A stretch of DNA of 64,000 bases from positions 319,583-383,582 of the forward strand of contig CAWAYH010000010.1 in assembly GCA_963786195.1 (NCBI GenBank), given 5' to 3'. Positions 10,445 through 20,260 of this stretch are shown here, piece by piece; the stretch's first letter is position 1, and the number at the start of each line of letters is the position of its first letter. Made by a program: the position numbers and the translations under genes. This stretch comes from CAWAYH01 sp963786195 (GTDB taxonomy: Bacteria > Acidobacteriota > Vicinamibacteria > Vicinamibacterales > 2-12-FULL-66-21). The notes under the pieces were generated by a model that saw only the letters and a program-made list of their open reading frames with translations, made no database searches and was not told where the DNA came from.

Positions 10445-12237
10445 ATGGACACCGTCACGCTGACGATAGACGGCCGCAAAGTGACGGCCGAAAAGGGCCG
10501 AACCGTCCTCCAGGCGGCCATCGAAAGCGGCATCAGGATTCCTTATTACTGCTACCACCCGGGGCTGGGCATCGACGGCTCGTGCCGCGTCTGTATCGTC
10601 AAGATCGAGAAGATGCCGAAGCTGCAGACGTCGTGCTCGACGCCCGTGGCCGAGGGCATGGTCGTCCTCACGCAGTCGCCCGACGTCGTCGAGGCCCGGG
10701 CCAGCGTATTCGAGTTTCTGCTGATCAATCACCCGCTCGACTGCCCCGTCTGCGACAAGGGCGGCGAGTGTCCGCTCCAGGATTTCTCCTACAGCTTCGG
10801 CCCCAACGAGAGCCGGATGGGCTTCCCGCGACGCGTGTTCGACGGCGAAGGCGTGAAGGCCGACGTCGATTTCGGACCGACGCTGATGCTGAACCGCAAC
10901 CGCTGCATCCTCTGCACGCGGTGCGTGCGATTCATGCGCGAGATCGACTCCGACGCGCAGATCAACATCGTCGATCGCGGATACGGAAGCGAGATCGCGA
11001 CCTTCCAGGAAGAGGGCGTGCATTCGCTGTTGTCGGGCAACCTGATGGACGTGTGTCCGGTGGGCGCCATCACGACGCGGGACTACCGATTCAAGTCGCG
11101 TCCCTGGGACAACCCCGAGGCCGTCGACACGATCTGCACGTTGTGCGAGCGCGGCTGCAACACGACGGCGTGGCTCAAGGCCAAGCCGGAGTGGGCGCGC
11201 GGCGCGCGGCTCGTGCGGATGACGCCGCGCTTCAACCCTGACGTCAACGATTACTGGATGTGCGACATCGGCCGCTTCGACTACCACTGGATCGAAGGCG
11301 ACGAGCGGCTGCGCAGCCCGTTCGTGCGCGCGTCAAACGGAACGCTCGAGACGGCTGAGTGGAGCGCGGCGCTGGCGGCGATCGCCGACCGCGTGGCGGC
11401 GGCGGGCGTGTCGTCAATGCGTTTTCTGATCTCGGCGCACGCGTCGCTCGAAGAGCTGTACGTGATTGGCAGACTCGGCGGCGCGTTCGGCCTGTCAGAA
11501 GAGGGTGTGGCGATCAGCTGGCGCGCGCGCGCCAAGCCACAGCCGCAGGCGAGCCAAGTTCAAGATCCCGCCTGTCGACGCCCCCAACGTCCGCGGGGCG
11601 CAGGACCTCGGTTTCCCCATCGCCGCCACAGCGGACGGCAGCGCGGACATTTCAGCGCTGAGGCGGGACGTCGAGGAGGGGCGCGTGCCCTGCCTGTACG
11701 TGTTCGATCCGGGGCCGGTCGGATCCATCGGCGACGTTTCCTGGATCGTGGAAGCCCGGCGGTCGGGTCGCCTTCCCATCCTCATCGTGCACGGCGTGTT
11801 GTTGACCGATCTGGCCAAGGCGGCGGACGTCGTCCTTCCCGGCGCATCCTGGGTTGAGAAGGATGCGTCCTATGTCAACAGGGATGGCCGCGTGCAGGCG
11901 GCGGCCAGAGCCATGGCGCCGCCGGCGGACGCGAGGGAAGACTGGCAGGTGTTCGTGGACGTCGGCCTCGCGCTCGGCGCGGCGTTCTCGATACTCGAAC
12001 AGCGGCGAGATTCGGACGGAGCTCGCGGCCGCGATGACCGGCAATCAGGCCTATGCCAACCTGTCCACCTTGTCGTTCGCGAAAGCCGTCGCAGCGCGGC
12101 ACTGGTTGCAGGCGTCCAACCCGTCGGAACGATGGAAGTGGGACTTCATGTTCCAGGATCTGCCGCCCGTGAAGTTCGAGGGACGCCACGGACTCTCGTC
12201 GCTGCTCGACGTGATTCCCATGAAAGAACTCAAGTAG
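10445..12237 (+). CDS. Short NuoG-like iron-sulfur NADH dehydrogenase subunit, frameshifted
   Basis: This resembles subunit G of complex I, which relays electrons through Fe-S centres. Visible ligands: a [2Fe-2S] ferredoxin set Cys36, 47, 50, 64; the NuoG-specific His96-Cys100-Cys103-Cys109 block; a 4Fe-4S set Cys154, 157, 160, 204; and a molybdopterin-oxidoreductase-type CTLCERGC at 231-238. The remainder is a shortened molybdopterin-like domain (LVVADVVLPGASWVEKDASYVNRDGR type, here AADVVLPGASWVEKD), totalling about 597 residues against 700-900 for typical NuoG. Frame changes fall near 11555 and 11998. No other nuo gene is adjacent, so an alternative redox partner is possible. Confidence 0.85.
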
Positions 12238-12284
12238 CGTCCGGCTTCAGCCGGACCTCGTAGCGTCCGGCGTCAGGCGGACCC
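12235..12284. repeat. Palindromic repeat TCCGGCTTCAGCCGGA, two units
   Basis: Two diverged copies of GTAGCGTCCGG(C/-)TTCAGCCGGACC begin in the nuoG-like stop codon and fill the gap to ccdA. The same unit occurs again at 41788-41876, so this is a dispersed REP-like intergenic family in this genome. Confidence 0.75.
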
Positions 12285-12290
12285 GATCCT

Positions 12291-13009
12291 ATGGGCGACA
12301 ACGTCAGCCTCTTTGCAGCGTTCGGCGCCGGCTTCCTGTCGTTCATCTCGCCCTGCGTGCTGCCGCTCATTCCCGGTTACCTCTCGTTCGTCTCCGGGGT
12401 CTCGCTGGAAGAGATGCGCAGCGGCAGCGCCGCGACGTCGTCCCGGCGTCAGGTCCTGATCACGTCGCTCGCGTTCGTGCTCGGCTTCTCGATTGTCTTC
12501 ATCGCATTGGGCGCTTCGGCGACCGCGCTCGGGCGGTCTCGTCAGGAACCCGTTCCTGCGCATGGCCGCCGGCGCCCTGGTGATCGTCTTCGGCCTGCAC
12601 ACGATGGGCGTGTTCCGAATCCCGCTGCTCGAGATGGAAAAGCGCGTGCAGTCGAACAAGCCAGCGGGGCTCTTCGGCGCGGTGCTCGTCGGGATGGCGT
12701 TCGGATTCGGCTGGACGCCGTGCATCGGACCGATCCTGGCGAGGCATTCTCGTCCTGGCGGGGTCGAAGGACACGATCGGCGAAGGCGTCGCCCTGCTGG
12801 CCGTGTATTCGCTCGGGCTCGGCGTGCCGTTCATCCTGACGTCGCTGGCCATCAACCAGTTCTTCGCGGCGACTGCCCGGATACGCCGGTTCTATCACGC
12901 GATAGAGGTCGCGTCCGGTGCTCTCCTGGTCGTGATTGGCGTCCTGATCTTCTCCAACCGGCTGACGTTGATCACCAACTACCTGCAGCCCTACTTCCCG
13001 ACGTTCTGA
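12291..13009 (+). CDS. ccdA: CcdA/DsbD-type membrane thiol-redox transporter, frameshifted
   Basis: This polytopic protein carries reducing equivalents across the inner membrane to periplasmic thiol proteins for cytochrome c maturation. Both signature cysteine sites are present: FISPCVLPLIPGYLSFVSG near the start and GFGWTPCIGPILA in the middle. Six hydrophobic segments can be traced across the three frames, ending NYLQPYFPTF. The frame changes near 12537 and 12745. Total about 239 residues, normal for CcdA. It lies 53 bases after the NuoG-like gene, so the two may be co-transcribed. Confidence 0.88.
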
Positions 13010-13024
13010 TTCGCGCGACGCGGT

Positions 13025-13909
13025 CTACGCCCTGACCCGAAGGGTCCCCGGACGTATCGTAATGTCCAGCCTGCCGGGGGCGACCGCGGGCTCGCCGTCG
13101 AGGTGGTATTCGATTTCGCCGGCCGAGCTGACGACGGCCGTTCTCACCTGCTTCAGCCGCATGTTCGGCGCGCGCGTGATGGAGCCGAGCGCCAGGTGTC
13201 TGGCGTCCCGGAATCGGGCCAGAACGGAGCGATCCTCCACGATGCACGCCTCCAGCAGCCCGTCGTCGAGCCTGGCGTGGGGCGCGATCTGCATCCCGAG
13301 GCCATATTCCTTGCCGTTCGCGAAAGCGATCAGGAACGCGTTCGAGGTGACCTTTTCGCCATCCAGCTCGAGCTCGTACTGGCAGGCGGCGTACCGGCAC
13401 CCCTCGCGAACGCCGATGACGACATAGGGCCACCGGCCGCGGCTCCCGCGCGCCCGCTGGTTGAAGAGACGCGCGACATGGGCGTCGAACCCGATGCCGG
13501 CCACGTTGAAGAACGGACGGCCGTTGACCATGCCGGTGTCGACGGCCATGGTCTTTGAATCGAGTGCCCAGGCGATGGCCGCGTGGGGATCTCTGGGCAC
13601 GCCGAGCGCATTGGCCAGACCGTTGCCCGATCCCGCCGGAATCAACCCGAGAACCGTCGTGCTGCCGGCCAGCGCGCCGCCGGCTTCGTTGACCGTTCCG
13701 TCGCCGCCCCACACGATGACGAGCTCGGCGCGATCGGCCACGGCTGCCGCTGCAAGCTCGCGCGCGTGATCTCGTCGTTCGGTCAGATGGACTAACGGGT
13801 GCAGACCGCGGCGCCCCAGCTCATCGCGGATCATCGTCACGCGACGGCCGGCGACGTCAGGATCCATCCCCGCACCCGACACCGGATTGACGATCGCGAC
13901 AACGTGCAT
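13025..13909 (-). CDS. Diacylglycerol/lipid kinase family protein (YegS/DagK-like)
   Basis: This intact 294-residue cytoplasmic kinase phosphorylates diacylglycerol, sphingoid or related lipids. It shows the N-terminal NPVSGAG loop, the nucleotide-binding GGDGTVNEA, and GLIPAGSGNGLA, all hallmarks of the DAGK catalytic domain, followed by the C-terminal beta-sandwich with IGFDAHVARLFN. It converges with ccdA (15-base gap). The exact lipid substrate cannot be predicted from sequence. Confidence 0.9.
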   Translation of the reverse strand: MHVVAIVNPVSGAGMDPDVAGRRVTMIRDELGRRGLHPLVHLTERRDHARELAAAAVADRAELVIVWGGDGTVNEAGGALAGSTTVLGLIPAGSGNGLANALGVPRDPHAAIAWALDSKTMAVDTGMVNGRPFFNVAGIGFDAHVARLFNQRARGSRGRWPYVVIGVREGCRYAACQYELELDGEKVTSNAFLIAFANGKEYGLGMQIAPHARLDDGLLEACIVEDRSVLARFRDARHLALGSITRAPNMRLKQVRTAVVSSAGEIEYHLDGEPAVAPGRLDITIRPGTLRVRA

Positions 13910-14023
13910 GACGAAATAGTGATCGTTGAACGCGCTGCGGCACGCTCAACCTCGAACTGCGAATGTTATAGTAACGTTCGCCGTTGGTTTGGCTGAACTG
14001 ATCGACCCTCCACACAAAACAAC

Positions 14024-15314
14024 ATGCAGAGTCGCGCCGCTCGCCTCACGCTGCTGATCCTCTTCATCGTGGCACTCGGCGTGACGGCGTTCCTCTACTG
14101 GCGCAGCGATCGACAGGCGACCGAGGCGATTGCTACGGCGAGAACGTTCGATTCATCCGCGAGGGCAGCGGCGCGGACGCTGCTGGACGTTCGCGGCAGT
14201 CAACAGGCGTACGTGGCGCCCGGCCAGGGCGGGGATTTCTGGACGACGAAGGTGAGAGAGGGCATCGAGGGGCTGAGGAGCGCGCTGACGGCTTTACGGG
14301 CGGACGCCGTGTCGCCACAGGCCCGAACGGCTCTGGACGCGTCGCGCTCGGTCATCGAGGATTTCTTCCGGCTGGATCGCCGCGCGGTCGACACACCTGC
14401 GCAACAACCAAAGGATCACGGCGTCGGATCTCATCTTTGCCGATGGGCTCGAGCTCAGCGACGCGGCGCTGACGAGCCTGGAGCAGGCACGCACAGCCGA
14501 GGCAACGGCGCGTGACGCTATCGTCGACACGTTCAAGCGCCGACAGCTGTTTGCACTCTTTGCTGCGGCGGCCGCCGCGATTCTCGTCGTGTTGCTCCTC
14601 CTGCCGGGGGCTCAGCCCGCGCGGCTGCCATCGTCTCTGCTGGACAGGAGCGCGCCCAGCAGCGGCAGCAGTGCCCGGGTGATCCCGGCGCCACGCGGGC
14701 AGGAGGGCGAGACCTGGAGCCCGGCCCGACGCGCCGCGGCACATGCCGCGCCGGCCCCGGAGCCGCCGCGGACGCCGGCCACGGTGAGCGAGACGCCAGC
14801 CGCGACGGAAGCGCCGTCCGGGACGCCCGAGCCGGCGACCGATTTCGGGGCCGTGGCATCACTCTGCAGCGACCTGGCGCGCGTCGTCGACACGCGAGCG
14901 CTGCCGTCGCTGCTCGAGCGCGCGGCGAACGTGCTCGATGCTTCCGGAATCATCCTGTGGATTGCCGATCCCGACGGCCGCGAGCTCAACCCGATCTTCG
15001 CTCAGGGGTATCCGCCGCAGCTCGTCAACAGGCTCGGCACCATTCCACGGGATGCGCCGAACGCGACGGCCGCGGCGTTCCGGACGTCCCTGCTTCAGAC
15101 CGTTCGCGCGGACACGATCTCCGACGGCGCCATCGCTGCGCCGCTGGTGACGCCTGGCGGATGTGTGGGTGTGATGGCGGCCGAAGTGAGACACGACGGG
15201 GAGTGTCAGGACACGACGCTCGCGGCCGCGACAATCGTGGCGGCCCAACTTGCAACGCTCGTCGGGCCGCCATCTGCCCGTAGTCAGGCCCGCGTCGAAG
15301 CGACTGGCGCCTGA
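14024..15314 (+). CDS. Membrane GAF-domain sensor protein, one frameshift
   Basis: An N-terminal transmembrane helix (LTLLILFIVALGVTAFLYW), an extracytoplasmic helical segment of about 120 residues and a second helix (LFALFAAAAAAILVVLLLL) frame a four-helix-bundle-like sensor region. A proline/alanine-rich linker follows, then a GAF domain (LARVVDTRALPSLLERAANVL, GIILWIADPDGREL). The frame changes near 14394; reading through it gives HLRNNQRITASDLIFADGLELS, confirming continuity. No output domain is attached, so the signal must pass to another protein. Divergent from the lipid kinase. Confidence 0.75.
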
Positions 15315-15336
15315 CGCGGCATCCCGTGCGGGGCGG

Positions 15337-16185
15337 CTAGATAATCGTTCGGGTCACCCAGCGCCGGGCTGGAGCCGCTTCGACTTTCCCCTTCAGCGTC
15401 ATCGGCTTCTTGTCGCGAACGATCGCGAGCGTGAACTCGTCGCCGTCTTCGAGGCGCTGGGCGCGCCGCCGGAGATCGGCGGCGCTGGTGACAACCCCTC
15501 CGTTGATCGACGTGATCACGTCGCCGGCTTTCAGGCCGGCTTTCGCGGCAGCCGAAGACTCCGTCACGGACGTCACGAGCACGCCGTCCTTCGTGCCGAA
15601 GTAGTCCCCGAGCTGCGAGGACAGCTCGTCGACGGTGATCCCCAGGCGTCCGCCGCCGACTCCCAGCAGCATGTCGAATTTCGGCATGGGTGTCGGCTTG
15701 AGGATTTGCGGGGCGATCTTGATGTCGTTGAGCCTTCTGAAATCGCCTGCGCTTCCCTCGCGTGGCGCGATCGTCATCGGCACGCGCTGACCGTCACGAA
15801 TGACGGAGGCCTGCACCTGCCGGCCCACAGGAGTTTCCTGGACGAGCCGCGTGAACTGGCGAGTGCTACGCACTCGCTCGCCGTCGAACTCGACGACCAC
15901 GTCACCGGCTTTCATCCCGGCTTTCGCCGCGGGGCTGTCCGTGTCGACTTCTTCAATCAGGACGCCGCTCACCCCCGACAGCTTGTGGGTCTTCACATCG
16001 TCATCGGTGACGTCGCGCACGGACACGCCAATGCGGCCGCTCTGCCCGGTCAGGATGCGAACGGTCTGTTCGGGATCCGAAAACCACTCGAAATCCTGCC
16101 CGTGCGTCACCGGCCCCACCATCGCGCCAACGCCCGCCGCCACCACCAGTGCCGCCGTTGCCGCGGCCGCTCTCCAACCCGTCAT
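15337..16185 (-). CDS. Secreted double-PDZ protein
   Basis: The ATG at 16185 is preceded by GGAGGAG and gives a 282-residue protein with a hydrophobic signal segment (AAATAALVVAAGVGAMVG). Two PDZ domains follow: residues about 45-130 (GRIGVSVRDVTDDD, AKAGMKAGDVVVEFDGE) and 185-265 (GRLGITVDELSSQLG, AKAGLKAGDVITSINGG). No trypsin-like catalytic domain is present, so it is not a DegP/HtrA protease; it probably binds or scaffolds periplasmic proteins. An upstream in-frame ATG at 16509 is possible but would bury the signal peptide. Confidence 0.85.
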   Translation of the reverse strand: MTGWRAAAATAALVVAAGVGAMVGPVTHGQDFEWFSDPEQTVRILTGQSGRIGVSVRDVTDDDVKTHKLSGVSGVLIEEVDTDSPAAKAGMKAGDVVVEFDGERVRSTRQFTRLVQETPVGRQVQASVIRDGQRVPMTIAPREGSAGDFRRLNDIKIAPQILKPTPMPKFDMLLGVGGGRLGITVDELSSQLGDYFGTKDGVLVTSVTESSAAAKAGLKAGDVITSINGGVVTSAADLRRRAQRLEDGDEFTLAIVRDKKPMTLKGKVEAAPARRWVTRTII

Positions 16186-16533
16186 GTCGCTATCTCCTCC
16201 GGGGCGAATTCGCGCCCCGACTAAACCCACCAATTCTCCCGAGCCCCGAGCCCCGAGCGCCGAGCGCCGAGATAAGAGGTAGACGCGACCCCTCGCCAAA
16301 AGGTTGTTCGGGCCGTCCCGCCGGGAGGTCACTGTCTGTCCGCACCATGGGACGGCGGGCTGAAAATACTGGCGATTTTCAGGGGGGAGTCCGGGCACGC
16401 GATTTGATGATGAAGAGGTCGGTCGCGCGGAATCAACGGGGTGCGTTAACTCAGGCAGGCGCTGGCATCGCCGCATCCCGTCGTAACAAGGTCGATTTCG
16501 CGCGGCCATTTGTGTCTCGACGAGGAATAAGCC
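16186..16533. promoter_or_regulatory. Divergent intergenic region with a perfect hairpin
   Basis: This 348-base gap between divergent genes contains a CGAGCCC/CGAGCGC short tandem array (16230-16261) and a perfect 8-base stem, CTGAAAAT/ATTTTCAG, at 16360-16382 with a 7-base loop followed by a G-run. The hairpin could be an operator or leader structure for either gene. I see no riboswitch I can name. Confidence 0.4.
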
Positions 16534-16909
16534 ATGCGCACATCATTTGTCCGGGTTCGCGCGCTGATAGCTCTGATCGCCGTCGCAGCGACCGTTTCGG
16601 CGTGCGCGCTTGACCACGCGCCGGCCGAGCATCCAGGAACTCAAGTACAACCCGGGCCGGTACCACGACAGGACGGTGGCGATTGACGGAGTGGTCACCA
16701 GCTCGTGGGGGCTGCCGCTCGTGCCGTTCAAGCTGTACAAGGTTGACGACGGTACCGGAGAGCTGACCGTCGTGTCCCGCGGCGGACGCACACCGACGCG
16801 CGGCTCGCACGTGCAGGTGAAGGGACGGGTCTCAGAGGTCGCGACGTTCGGCGGCTCGAGCGTCGGATTGCATCTCCAGGAGACTGATCTGGATTTCAGA
16901 CGGCGCTGA
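16534..16909 (+). CDS. Small OB-fold-like lipoprotein, frameshifted
   Basis: The ATG at 16534 opens a lipoprotein signal (VRALIALIAVAATVSAC, lipobox VSAC). After a one-base shift near 16605 the mature protein reads SIQELKYNPGRYHDRTVAID, then FKLYKVDDGTGELTVVSRGG and VQVKGRVSEVATFGG. The pattern of strands with DGTGEL and VKGRV resembles the OB-fold of bacterial tOB/BOF-type proteins. About 124 residues. Function unknown; probably a periplasmic lipoprotein. Confidence 0.65.
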
Positions 16910-16952
16910 GCTCTCAGCGGTCAGCCTGATTGGACTGATCGCTGACAGCTTC

Positions 16953-18743
16953 TTATTGTGTAATTCTCACCACAACCGCCGTCATGTCGTCGTTCGGCGG
17001 TGTGCCGGCACGCCAGTCGGTCACGGCCTGGTGAACGGCTTCCACGATTTTCGCTGCCGGCAGCTCGCGTGACTTCCCCACCACCTCGAGCAACCTGCTG
17101 GCGCTGAATTCCTGCCCGCGGTCGTTCATGGCCTCGAACACGCCGTCCGTGCAGAAGACGAAGACCTCGCCTGGCTGAAGCGCGAATGTGATCTCGTCGT
17201 ACGTCGATCCGGCAAACGATCCGAGCGGCACGCCCGGCAGTTCGATCTGATGGGTGCCTTCCGCGGTCGATCGCACGGGATACGGCAAGCCCGAGTTCGC
17301 CATCGTCATCGTCCGGCGTTTCAGATCGAAGATGGTGTAGCAGAGCGTGCAGTAGTACTCCTCGAGCTGCCGCTGGTGCAGGATCGTGTTGATCGACGAC
17401 GAGCACGCTGGCGGGACTCGAACGTTCCGGCAGGTACCGACGGCGGAACGTGCGGCCCCGAACCAGCTCCGCGGCGAACGCACCGTAGAGCGCCGCAGGC
17501 ACGCCCTTGCCGGAGACGTCGCCGACGGCTACGACCAGCGTGTTCGATTCGGGGGAGAGGTAGTCGTGGAAGTCTCCGCCAAGCTTCGCGCGCCGGCGCG
17601 AACGACGCCGCTACCTCCACGCCCTTCAGGCGCTTCGGCGGGCCCGCCGGCAGCAGCGCCATCTGCACGCGCTGCGCGAACCGCACTTCCTTCTCGAGAC
17701 GCTCCTCGTTCGCGCGGAGCTCGGCGTACAGGCGCGCGTTCTCGATCGCGACCGCCGCCTGGCTCGCCAGCAGCGTCAGGATCTCGACGTCCCGCTTCGT
17801 GAACGCGTCGAGCTCCGGGCTCTCGAGATCGACGACGCCGATGCAGCGATCTTTGAGCAGCAGGGGAATCGCCAGCTCCGAGCGGACGTCCGGCACGAGG
17901 TTGATGTAGCGCGGGTCCTGTGAAACGTCGTTGACGAGCACCGCCTCGCGATGAAGCGCCGCGTAGCCGACGAGCCCCTCGCCGAGCGGCACGCGCGGTA
18001 TCTCGCGATTTTCGCCGAACTGGACGGCCAGCTCGATCTCGAGCTCGCCGGCATCGTTCAGCAGGAAGATGCCGAAGGTCCGGTAGTCGATGACGCGTCG
18101 GGTCAGCTGCGCGATCCGCGTGAAGAGCTGATCCAGATCCAGCACGGACGCGACCTCGCGGCCGATCTCGGCGAGCGTTTCGAACGCCTCGGCGTCCAGT
18201 CGGCTCTGCTCGAACAAGCGCGCGTTGACGAGCGCGATGGCCACGTGCGCGGCGAACTGCCTGAGAATCGCGGTGTGGCGAACGGTGAACTGATCGCGAT
18301 TGTGGCTCAGGAGATTCAGCGCGCCGAGGGTTCGGCCCTTGTATGAACAGCGGCACCACGATCTCGGACGCCATGCCCGGCACGAACTCGACGAATCGCG
18401 GATCGGTCGAGAGATCGTTGACGAGCAGCGGCTGCTCGCTCATGACCGCCGCGCCGACGAGGCCCTGGCCCAGCTTCAGGCGGATCTGATCCGCGTCCGG
18501 CGGGTAGCCGACCGAGTACGCCACTTTCAGCTCACCGCGGCGCTCGTCGAGCAGGTACACCGCAAACGCGTCGAACGGAATCAGTCGGCCGATCAGGCGC
18601 GGAATCTGCGGCAGCAGATCGTCGAGATCGAGGATGGCCGTGACCTGGCGGCCCAGGTCGAACAGGGTCGTGATGATGTCGTGCTCGTGGGCGTCGGCGG
18701 CGACGTGTGTCGATGCCTCGTTCGCCGAATGTGGCTGACTCAC
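16953..18743 (-). CDS. Tandem-GAF SpoIIE-type serine phosphatase, frameshifted
   Basis: Two GAF domains (LPQIPRLIGRLIPFDAFAVY; LDQLFTRIAQLTRRVIDYRT) precede a linker helix and a PP2C/SpoIIE phosphatase domain with GGDFHDYLSP, GDVSGKGVPAALYGA, FCTDGVFEAMND and NDDMTAVVV. About 595 residues. The frame changes near 18340, 17600 and 17405. The GTG at 18743 was preferred over ATGs at 18839-18848, which would overlap the divergent fabZ start. Such proteins sense small molecules or redox signals and dephosphorylate anti-sigma antagonists. No partner-switch partner is adjacent. Confidence 0.8.
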
Positions 18744-18837
18744 TGAGGGTCGTCTTTTCTCGGTCGATCGGTCGGATCGGATTATACTGGCAAGTCCGGG
18801 CTCGTCGGCCGGAGGCCGATGGTCGGGTTTGCTATCC

Positions 18838-19310
18838 ATGGACATCACGCTGCCTCTCGACTACACGGCGATCGAGCGCATCCTGCCGCATCGCTATCCG
18901 TTTCTGCTCGTCGATCGCATCACCGAGCTCGAGCCCGACAAGCGGATCGTCGGCATCAAGAACGTCACGCTGAACGAGCGGTACCTGGCGCACCGGCCGG
19001 CGAGGCGCCGGTGCTGCCGCCGACGATCCTGACCGAAGCCGTCGCGCAGGTCGGCGCAATCATGATCCTCGCGAAGCCGGAGAATCGCGAGAAGCTGATC
19101 TACTTCATGGGCATCGAGCGCGTGCGCTACCGACGTCCCGTGCACCCGGGCGACGTCGTCGAAATCGAAGCGACGGTGCGGCGGCTGCGCAGCCGCGTCG
19201 GCGTACTCCGCGGCATCGCGCGCGTCGACGGCAAGGTCGCGGTCGAGGGCACGATGACGTTTGCGCTCGGCCCACGCAACGAAGGAGCGCCGGACAGCAG
19301 CGGCGCGTAG
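18838..19310 (+). CDS. fabZ: 3-hydroxyacyl-ACP dehydratase FabZ-like, frameshifted
   Basis: The hotdog-fold dehydratase converts 3-hydroxyacyl-ACP to trans-2-enoyl-ACP in fatty-acid synthesis. N-terminal ILPHRYPFLLVDRITELEP and C-terminal MGIERVRYRRPVHPGDVVEIEA are typical. A frame change near 19005 lies in the active-site region. The restored text reads LAHRPGEAPVLPPTILTEAVAQ, keeping a His and the catalytic Glu but lacking the usual GHFPG and MPG. Length about 157 residues. A TTG at 18829 is an alternative start. It is divergent from the GAF phosphatase with an 86-95-base gap that contains TTATACT at 18782. Confidence 0.83.
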
Positions 19311-19321
19311 TGCGTGTGCGT

Positions 19322-19922
19322 TCACCGAAGGATCAGCAGCACCGTCCCCACCTTCGCGGCGCGCGACAGCCACACCGGCAGACGCGCATCCGGATCGAAG
19401 TAGCGCCACGTATCCAGCACGGCAGGGACGAGGACAACCGCCCCGATCCACGGTTCGCCGATCCGCGACGAGACCGCCATGCCCCGCGTGTCACGCTCGG
19501 CTGGGCCCAGTACGAGCGAACGCGGCGATTGAGTAGAATGCCGACGCGCCCACGTTGAAGGCGAAGATTCCCTTCGCAAACGGCGCGCGTTCGGAGCGCA
19601 GCCGGGGCCGCTTCGTCAGGAGCCATTCGTTGGTCGCTTCCTGGACCCAGAAGCCCGCGGACGAGATGGCGAATTCCTGGCGCCGTGAGACATCGGCGCG
19701 GTGTGTGATCGCGAAGAACGGGATGCCGTGGAACTCCACGCGGCGCACGCCCGGGTCGGCGTCGAAGAGGACGTCGAAGAGGACGTGTCCCCCTTCGTGG
19801 GCGGCCAGGGCCACGACACTGCCTGCCAGGAAGCCACCGACTGCAGCAGCAGGCTTCACACTTCGTGGGGGTTCTTCCTGCTGAGCTTCTGCCTGCTGAG
19901 TCGGCGTGGACAGCGCAACCAT
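19322..19922 (-). CDS. Membrane protein with HEGGH metalloprotease-like motif, frameshifted
   Basis: After a short signal-like segment, a helix (AAAVGGFLAGSVVALAAHEGGHVLFDVLF) carries HEGGH, which fits the HExxH zinc motif of membrane-embedded peptidases. A second region has GFWVQEATNEWLLTKRPRL and FAFNVGASAFYSIAAFA. After a shift near 19520 it ends with PVWLSRAAKVGTVLLILR. Family not identified; an M50-like enzyme is one possibility. The start is uncertain: the ATG at 19922 is weak, and an upstream ATG at 20126 would overlap the small membrane gene. Convergent with fabZ. Confidence 0.55.
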
Positions 19923-20046
19923 AAGAATGCACAGCAGTAAACGGCGTACGACGCGGGAGCTCTTGACCGGCTCGTCCGTGGCACACGCGTTGCTGTTCCT
20001 CGACGCCAGGTATGACGCGCCGGTAACGGTGCAAAGGAGACGAGAA

Positions 20047-20193
20047 ATGCTCGAGACCATTGCGATCATCCTGATCATTCTGTGGCTGCTGGGGATGGTC
20101 AGCGGGTACACGCTGGGCAACTTCATTTACATCCTGCTGGTCGTCGCGATCGTGCTCTTCCTCGTGCGACTGATCAGCGGACGCAGAGTCTGA
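20047..20193 (+). CDS. 48-residue lmo0937-type membrane protein
   Basis: AAAGGAGA sits 8 bases before the ATG. The product is almost entirely two hydrophobic helices, ETIAIILIILWLLGMVSGYT and IYILLVVAIVLFLVRLI, ending in SGRRV. This matches the lmo0937 family of tiny membrane proteins, common in environmental bacteria and often stress-induced; function unknown. Confidence 0.85.
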   Translation: MLETIAIILIILWLLGMVSGYTLGNFIYILLVVAIVLFLVRLISGRRV

Positions 20194-20260
20194 CGACGGA
20201 TCGGAGCAGACCGAGGGCGCGGAACCGAGACTCGCCCGTGTTCCGTGCCTTCAGTCGTCT

